DNA from: JBGVMW01 sp045125095
GTDB taxonomy: Bacteria > Bacillota > Clostridia > Lachnospirales > Lachnospiraceae
Assembly (NCBI GenBank): GCA_045125095.1
Contig: JBGVMW010000070.1
Span: 1 to 34,594 of the forward strand
DNA: 34,594 nt
Direction: 5' to 3'
The position numbers and the translations under genes are program-made. The stretch's first letter is position 1. Each line of letters starts with the position of its first letter. Below are positions 29,947 to 34,594 of the stretch, piece by piece. The notes beneath the pieces are model-generated. The model did no database searches. It had not been told where the DNA came from and was given only the letters and a program-made list of their open reading frames with translations.

Positions 29947-31794
29947 ATGAGTGAAGAAAGAAAAACAACTGCACCTAAACCACCACGAGGACCAATGGGC
30001 AAGGGAATGGCTCCAGGAGAAAAAGCAAAAGATTTTAAAGGTTCCTTTTCCAAACTATTGCGTTATATCGGAAACAGTAAAATAGCTATTCTTATTGTAA
30101 TGGTCGTGGCAGCAATTTCTACTATATTCAGTGTCATAGGACCAAAAGTCATGGGTAAAGCTACCACCGCACTGGCAGATGGTCTGATGAACCAGATTAC
30201 AGGTACTGGCGGTATTGATTTTAACTACATTGGTAAAATATTGCTGTTCACATTATGTTTATATGGCTTTAGTTCTGTATTCAACTTTATACAGGGCTGG
30301 ATCATGACAGGAATTACCCAACGCCTATGTTACCGCATACGAAAGGAAATCACCGAAAAGATTAACCGTATGCCAATGAAATACTTTGAAAGCCGTACAC
30401 ATGGTGAAGTCTTGTCGAGAATCACCAATGATGTAGATACCTTAGGGCAGGGATTAAACCAGAGTGTAACCACCATCATTACATCAACAGCTACCTTGAT
30501 TGGTACATTGGTAATGATGCTTAGTATCTCTCCATTAATGACATTGATCGCCCTTATTATTTTGCCAATTTCCGCAGGATTAGTATCTTTTGTTGTTAAG
30601 AAATCTCAACGATTTTTCAAAACACAGCAGGAATATTTAGGAAAAATCAATGGACAGGTAGAAGAAACCTACGGTGGACATTTAGTTATTAAGGCTTATA
30701 ACAAAGAAGAAGATGTCTTAAAAGAATTTGATGAAACAAACAAGATTCTTTACCAGTCTGCATGGAAGTCTCAGTTTTTATCAGGTATGATGCATCCTAT
30801 TATGATGTTTGTCGGCAACTTAGGATATGCTGCTGTTGCGCTTACTGGTGGATTATTAGCTATCCGAAATGTAATAACAATTGGTGATATCCAGGCATTT
30901 ATCCAGTACGTGAAAAATTTTACCCAGCCAATTCAGCAGATTGCACAGGTTATGACACAGGTGCAGTCTATGACCGCTGCCGCTGAACGTGTATTTGAAT
31001 TCTTAGAAGAAGAGGAAGAAGACCAGATTGCAGAACATCCGGTTAATGTTGCGCATATTGAAGGCAGTGTAACGTTCGATCATGTCAGCTTTGGTTACAA
31101 AGAAGACCAGATTATTGTAAAAGACTTCAGCATAGATGTAAAACCGGGACAAAAGATAGCAATTGTAGGTCCAACAGGTGCCGGAAAGACAACTATGGTA
31201 AAACTGCTAATGCGTTTCTATGATGTAAACAAGGGCTCTATTCTCTTAGATGGACATAATATCAAGGACTTCAACAGACGAGAGTTAAGAGATGCCTTTG
31301 GTATGGTATTGCAGGATACCTGGTTGTTTAAAGGAACCATTATGGAAAATATCCGTTATGGAAAATTAGATGCTACCGACGAAGAAGTAATCGCAGCAGC
31401 AAAGGCAGCACATGCCCACCACTTTATTGAAACACTACCGGGAGGATACCAGATGGAACTGAATGAGGAAGCCAGTAATGTGTCACAGGGACAGAAGCAG
31501 CTCCTTACCATTGCCCGTGCTATCTTAGCCGATAATCCGGTGCTTATCTTAGATGAAGCAACCTCCTCCGTAGATACACGTACAGAAATCCGCATTCAGA
31601 AGGCAATGGATAACCTGATGCAGGGAAGAACCAGCTTTATTATAGCCCATCGTTTATCCACTATTCGCGATGCGGACATCATCCTTGTTATGAAAGATGG
31701 CGACATTATTGAACAGGGAAATCATGATGAGTTATTAGCAAAGCAGGGCTTCTATGCAGAACTATACAACTCACAGTTTGATGAAACCGCATAA
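29947..31794 (+). CDS. ABC exporter half-transporter, catalytic partner subunit
   Basis: 615 residues. A charged Pro-rich start (about 1-30) leads to six membrane helices and an ATPase. Walker A is GPTGAGKT (408-415), Walker B ends VLILDE with Glu537, and the H-loop His568 is present, so this subunit supplies the active Walker B. Its own signature is the non-standard NVSQGQ (511-516), as expected for the half that completes the degenerate site. It therefore pairs with the preceding gene into one heterodimer, probably a drug, lipid or peptide exporter. GGAAGGAGG overlaps the end of the upstream gene, so translation is coupled. Confidence 0.94.
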   Translation: MSEERKTTAPKPPRGPMGKGMAPGEKAKDFKGSFSKLLRYIGNSKIAILIVMVVAAISTIFSVIGPKVMGKATTALADGLMNQITGTGGIDFNYIGKILLFTLCLYGFSSVFNFIQGWIMTGITQRLCYRIRKEITEKINRMPMKYFESRTHGEVLSRITNDVDTLGQGLNQSVTTIITSTATLIGTLVMMLSISPLMTLIALIILPISAGLVSFVVKKSQRFFKTQQEYLGKINGQVEETYGGHLVIKAYNKEEDVLKEFDETNKILYQSAWKSQFLSGMMHPIMMFVGNLGYAAVALTGGLLAIRNVITIGDIQAFIQYVKNFTQPIQQIAQVMTQVQSMTAAAERVFEFLEEEEEDQIAEHPVNVAHIEGSVTFDHVSFGYKEDQIIVKDFSIDVKPGQKIAIVGPTGAGKTTMVKLLMRFYDVNKGSILLDGHNIKDFNRRELRDAFGMVLQDTWLFKGTIMENIRYGKLDATDEEVIAAAKAAHAHHFIETLPGGYQMELNEEASNVSQGQKQLLTIARAILADNPVLILDEATSSVDTRTEIRIQKAMDNLMQGRTSFIIAHRLSTIRDADIILVMKDGDIIEQGNHDELLAKQGFYAELYNSQFDETA

Positions 31795-31799
31795 TAAAT

Positions 31800-31916
31800 G
31801 ATATTCATCCTAAAGCAAAATTGGTTCAGCAGGGCAGCATCTATGAGCGAGGCACCCATGATGAATTAATTAAGAAAAAAGGAAATATGATCAGATATAT
31901 ACTGGAAATTTTGTGA
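31800..31916 (+). pseudogene. Relic of a third ABC ATPase (C-terminal 38 residues)
   Basis: The frame reads DIHPKAKLVQQGSIYERGTH then DELIKKKGNMIRYILEIL and a TGA stop. The ERGTHDELIKKKG block is the normal end of an ABC exporter ATPase. It starts five bases after the intact partner gene, in another frame, without a start codon. It differs in sequence from the upstream gene's end, so it is not a simple frameshift tail. Confidence 0.7.
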
Positions 31917-31931
31917 TAAAAGCAGTATAAT
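31903..31931 (+). promoter_or_regulatory. Possible sigma-A promoter of the GH5 gene
   Basis: TGGAAA (31903-31908) and TATAAT (31926-31931) with a 17-base spacer; the -35 lies in the ABC relic. Confidence 0.5.
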
Positions 31932-31975
31932 ATAACTTATTATCAAAATCTGACACAATAGTAGGGGGGATGCTT

Positions 31976-33049
31976 ATGAAGCGAAAGTGGAGAACGATAC
32001 TGCAAGTTGCTTTGGTAATGGCTTTATTTTTCTCTTTATGGGGATGGATTGATGAAACAGATGCCGCAGGAAAGAAAAAATCAGCACAGGATGTTGTGAA
32101 CGAGATGGGAGCGGGTTGGAATCTAGGCAACTCACTGGATGCATACTCCTACAGTTTAGGATATGTAACACCTGAAAAAACAGAGAAGCTGTGGGGGAAT
32201 CCGGTAATCACTAAGAAACTAATTGATACTGTGGCAGATGCAGGTTTTCGCTCTATTCGTATTCCCGTTACCTATGTAAATCACATTGACAGTAACGGTA
32301 AGATTGATAAAGCATGGTTAAAAAGAATTGGTCAGGTTGTGAAGTATGCATTTGATAATGACTTGTATGTAATCATCAATGTGCATCATGACACTGGTAA
32401 TCAAGGCTGGATTTATGCGGACAAAACCACCTACAAAACAGATTTAAAGAACTTCTTGAATATCTGGAAACAGGTTGCCGCTTATTTTAAAAATTATGAC
32501 GAAAAGCTGTTATTTGAAGCTACAAATGAAATCTTAAACACCGATAAAAATTGGGATTGGGGTAAATCATGGGATGATTTTCGTGTCGTACATGACATGA
32601 ACCAGCAATTTATTAATACCGTGCGAAAGACGGGTGGTAAAAATAAAAACCGTTTTCTGGTATTAAGCACCTGGGGAGCGTCTTCTGACAGTTGTCAGAT
32701 TGAGCAGATGTTTTATAAGAAGTTCACCGACACGGTGGATGACCATCTTATTTTAAGCGTGCATAATTATATGAGTAGCGAATCATCTATCAAAAAGGTA
32801 ATTGCTTCCTTAAAATCCTACTCAAAAAAATATGATATTCCAATCATTATTGATGAATTTGGAACAACAGCAGGCGTTTCCATGAATGCCCGCATTCAAT
32901 CAGCAAAATATTATGTAAAAACAGCAAAAAAAGCTGGCATTGCATGTTTCTGGTGGGATAATGGCGGTGACTACAGTATTCTGGATCGCAAAACGTACAA
33001 ATGGCGGAATCAAAAACTGGTAAATGCATTGGTAAATTCTGCAAAGTAA
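31976..33049 (+). CDS. Secreted glycoside hydrolase family 5 enzyme (endoglucanase-like)
   Basis: 357 residues. An N-terminal Lys/Arg start and hydrophobic stretch (about 8-25) form a signal peptide. The GH5 landmarks follow in order: GAGWNLGNSLDA (45-56), IRIPVTY, NVHHD (135-139), FEATNEI with the acid/base Glu185, SVHNYM (261-266), IIDEFGTT with the nucleophile Glu294, and FWWDNG. The pattern resembles the cellulase/xyloglucanase/mannanase subfamilies such as GH5_4. No CBM, dockerin or wall anchor is present, so it is a small free enzyme. I chose ATG 31976, since the run of G residues directly abuts the ATG at 31970. The exact polysaccharide cannot be told. Confidence 0.92.
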   Translation: MKRKWRTILQVALVMALFFSLWGWIDETDAAGKKKSAQDVVNEMGAGWNLGNSLDAYSYSLGYVTPEKTEKLWGNPVITKKLIDTVADAGFRSIRIPVTYVNHIDSNGKIDKAWLKRIGQVVKYAFDNDLYVIINVHHDTGNQGWIYADKTTYKTDLKNFLNIWKQVAAYFKNYDEKLLFEATNEILNTDKNWDWGKSWDDFRVVHDMNQQFINTVRKTGGKNKNRFLVLSTWGASSDSCQIEQMFYKKFTDTVDDHLILSVHNYMSSESSIKKVIASLKSYSKKYDIPIIIDEFGTTAGVSMNARIQSAKYYVKTAKKAGIACFWWDNGGDYSILDRKTYKWRNQKLVNALVNSAK

Positions 33050-33066
33050 TTTATACTAGTATATTA

Positions 33067-33100
33067 AAAAGCTGAGGCATGGAAACACGCCTCAGCTTTT
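33067..33100. terminator. Bidirectional terminator between GH5 and eno
   Basis: A perfect 12-bp stem, AAAAGCTGAGGC with GCCTCAGCTTTT, with T-runs on both sides, placed between convergent genes. Confidence 0.9.
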
Positions 33101-33110
33101 CTCAATTTTA

Positions 33111-34421
33111 TTAATATATCTTGAATTTGAATGGATTGTGGTACTGTGCTACGCCGTTTAATTTTTCCTCTATACGCAGAAGCTGGTTATATTTTGCTAC
33201 ACGGTCGGATCGACATGGTGCACCTGTCTTTATCTGTCCGGCATTCAAAGCAACTGCAATATCCGCAATGATAGCATCCTCCGTTTCGCCGGAACGGTGA
33301 GAGATTACTGCATGGTAACCATTCTTATGGGCAAGCTCTACCGCTTCAAAGGCTTCTGTAAGTGTACCAATCTGGTTTACTTTTACAAGAATGGCATTAC
33401 CTGCATGCTTCTGAATACCACAGGCGAGACGCTTGGTATTCGTAACAAATAAATCATCGCCCACAAGCTGTACTTTGCCTCCTATTTCCTCTGTCATATG
33501 AACCCAGCCATCCCAGTCCTCCTCATGAAGTCCATCTTCGATAGAGACAATCGGGAATTCCTGAACCAGTTCACGATAATACGCAACCATTTCTTCAGAG
33601 GTTCTTGTCACCTTTTCCCCACTCATTTTACTTTCTCCAGGAAATACATAGCTACCTGATTTTTCATCATACAGCTCACTTGCTGCGGCATCCATTGCAA
33701 TTGATACCTCTTCTCCCGGCTTGTAACCGGCAAGGCGGATAGCTTCTACAATTAAGCTTAATACCTCTTTTGCATTTTCCACATCAGGCGCAAACCCACC
33801 TTCATCACCTACGCCTGTTGTATATCCTTTGCTGATAAGCAATCGTTTCAAATGATGGTATATTTCTGCACAGATTCGCAGTGCTTCACGAAAACAGCAG
33901 GCACCAACCGGCATAATCATAAATTCCTGAAAATCTACGGTGTTATCTGCGTGGACACCACCATTTAAAATGTTCATCATAGGGCAAGGCATAAGTTTTG
34001 TCAGTGTTCCACCAAGATATTGATATAATGGAATTTCTAATGCGTTGGCAGCAGCTCTTGCAACTGCCATCGAAGCACCTAACATAGCGTTGGCACCAAA
34101 ATTGCTTTTATTGTCCGTTCCATCTGCCTCGATTAAGAGAGTATCGATCCTTGCCTGTTCCAGTGCATTTTCGCCAATTAACACCTTTGCAATTTTAGTA
34201 TTAACATGTTTTACTGCTTTTTCTACCCCCAGACCACGGTAACGTCTGTCGCCGTCTCTTAATTCTACGGCTTCAAATTTACCGGTAGAAGCACCAGACG
34301 GAACGGAAGCACGTCCGGTATGACCTGTCGCCAATGTAACTTCTACCTCTACGGTAGGATTTCCTCTGGAATCTAAGATTTCCCTGCCAAATACATCTGT
34401 AATTTCTAAATATTGATACAT
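33111..34421 (-). CDS. eno: Enolase
   Basis: Enolase converts 2-phosphoglycerate to phosphoenolpyruvate in glycolysis. The 436-residue protein has FGREILDSRGNPTVEVEV, VPSGASTGKFEAVELRDGD, NILNGGVHADN, GDEGGFAPD (Glu207), AMDAAASE (Asp244), SIEDGL (Glu295), GDDLFVTN (Asp322), LVKVNQIGT (Lys347) and ISHRSGETED, so all metal and catalytic residues are present. AAGGAG lies upstream of the ATG. The repeat at 34453 begins only 31 bp upstream of the start codon, so the promoter must be in the repeat, in those few bases, or beyond the window end. Confidence 0.98.
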   Translation of the reverse strand: MYQYLEITDVFGREILDSRGNPTVEVEVTLATGHTGRASVPSGASTGKFEAVELRDGDRRYRGLGVEKAVKHVNTKIAKVLIGENALEQARIDTLLIEADGTDNKSNFGANAMLGASMAVARAAANALEIPLYQYLGGTLTKLMPCPMMNILNGGVHADNTVDFQEFMIMPVGACCFREALRICAEIYHHLKRLLISKGYTTGVGDEGGFAPDVENAKEVLSLIVEAIRLAGYKPGEEVSIAMDAAASELYDEKSGSYVFPGESKMSGEKVTRTSEEMVAYYRELVQEFPIVSIEDGLHEEDWDGWVHMTEEIGGKVQLVGDDLFVTNTKRLACGIQKHAGNAILVKVNQIGTLTEAFEAVELAHKNGYHAVISHRSGETEDAIIADIAVALNAGQIKTGAPCRSDRVAKYNQLLRIEEKLNGVAQYHNPFKFKIY

Positions 34422-34452
34422 AATATGAAACTCCTTTTCTTAAATTAATAGC

Positions 34453-34594
34453 ATTAGGTAATTGCGAAACGCCAACAAGGTAGTGAATTGTCAGAATTGT
34501 TTGTGACAGATAGCTGTTTGCTACATAGTCTATATGTGACCCTCTGAAAACGTCGGCACTTAGGCTGTGTATTTTACAGCCTTAGTGTCCGCTA
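34453..34594 (+). repeat. Contig-end repeat, copy C
   Basis: Inverted copy of 1-142 with one mismatch, and related to 7945-8081. It ends exactly at the outer edge of the CGGCACTTAGGCTGT/ACAGCCTTAGTGTCCG hairpin, the same point at which copy A begins. It directly precedes eno (read on the minus strand). Confidence 0.9.

Noticed and set aside
1..34594. CRISPR array, tRNA or rRNA genes
   Set aside because: No regularly spaced direct repeats, and no cloverleaf or rRNA segment was recognised on either strand.
1..34594. The whole window as one large transposon with terminal inverted repeats
   Set aside because: It contains many housekeeping genes and no recombinase or transposase, and a third copy of the repeat lies inside. 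An assembly break in a multicopy repeat is simpler.

Overview
The window looks like one complete contig from a low-GC, spore-forming Clostridium-class Firmicute, most likely a Lachnospiraceae member. This rests on the sporulation genes (SpoIIR and a SipL-type coat protein), strong AGGAGG-like ribosome sites, the DUF1653 protein, the double acyl-CoA dehydratase activase fusion, and a probable flagellar sigma-28 promoter. Genus cannot be settled from the sequence. Both ends of the window are the same 142-bp repeat in opposite orientation with one mismatch, which suggests the assembly stopped inside a multicopy palindromic element.

Region by region: 1-6.7 kb (mostly minus strand) carries an alpha/beta hydrolase, spoIIR, a GntR/FCD regulator, ispE, and then a PrcB-like lipoprotein with the SipL-like protein. 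A plus-strand gene of unknown function with a sigma-28-like promoter sits between ispE and sipL. The sipL terminator has been hit by a 134-bp MITE with 12-bp inverted ends and an 8-bp target duplication. 6.7-8.4 kb is an accessory patch: an immunity-protein-like gene, the decayed tail of the gene that preceded it, and an internal full-length copy of the palindromic repeat. 8.4-12.9 kb holds a PTS-EIIC/EAL fusion, an orphan ABC ATPase with degenerate motifs and a cysteine cluster, a DUF1653 protein and queH. 13.0-17.1 kb holds argH, asd, a formate/nitrite-type transporter and a small XRE regulator. 17.2-21.4 kb is one 1410-residue activase fusion. 21.5-24.3 kb is a probable operon of corA (with a 22-codon leader ORF and a hairpin), a rhomboid-like zinc-finger membrane protein and a truncated sigma-70-like protein. 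24.4-26.0 kb pairs comFB with a GGDEF(degenerate)-EAL protein. 26.1-27.4 kb is a split ThrE-type exporter. 27.6-31.9 kb is a heterodimeric ABC exporter followed by the relic of a third ABC ATPase. 32.0-34.4 kb is a secreted GH5 glycanase convergent with enolase.

Themes: two catalytically intact-looking c-di-GMP phosphodiesterases, one fused to a sugar-permease domain and one beside ComFB, point to nutrient- and c-di-GMP-linked regulation, possibly of motility. The intergenic DNA holds at least three families of small repeats: the contig-end palindrome, the MITE with a remnant at 6734-6756, and a short element with TATACTAG ends. They sit at terminators, beside promoters, or immediately upstream of enolase.
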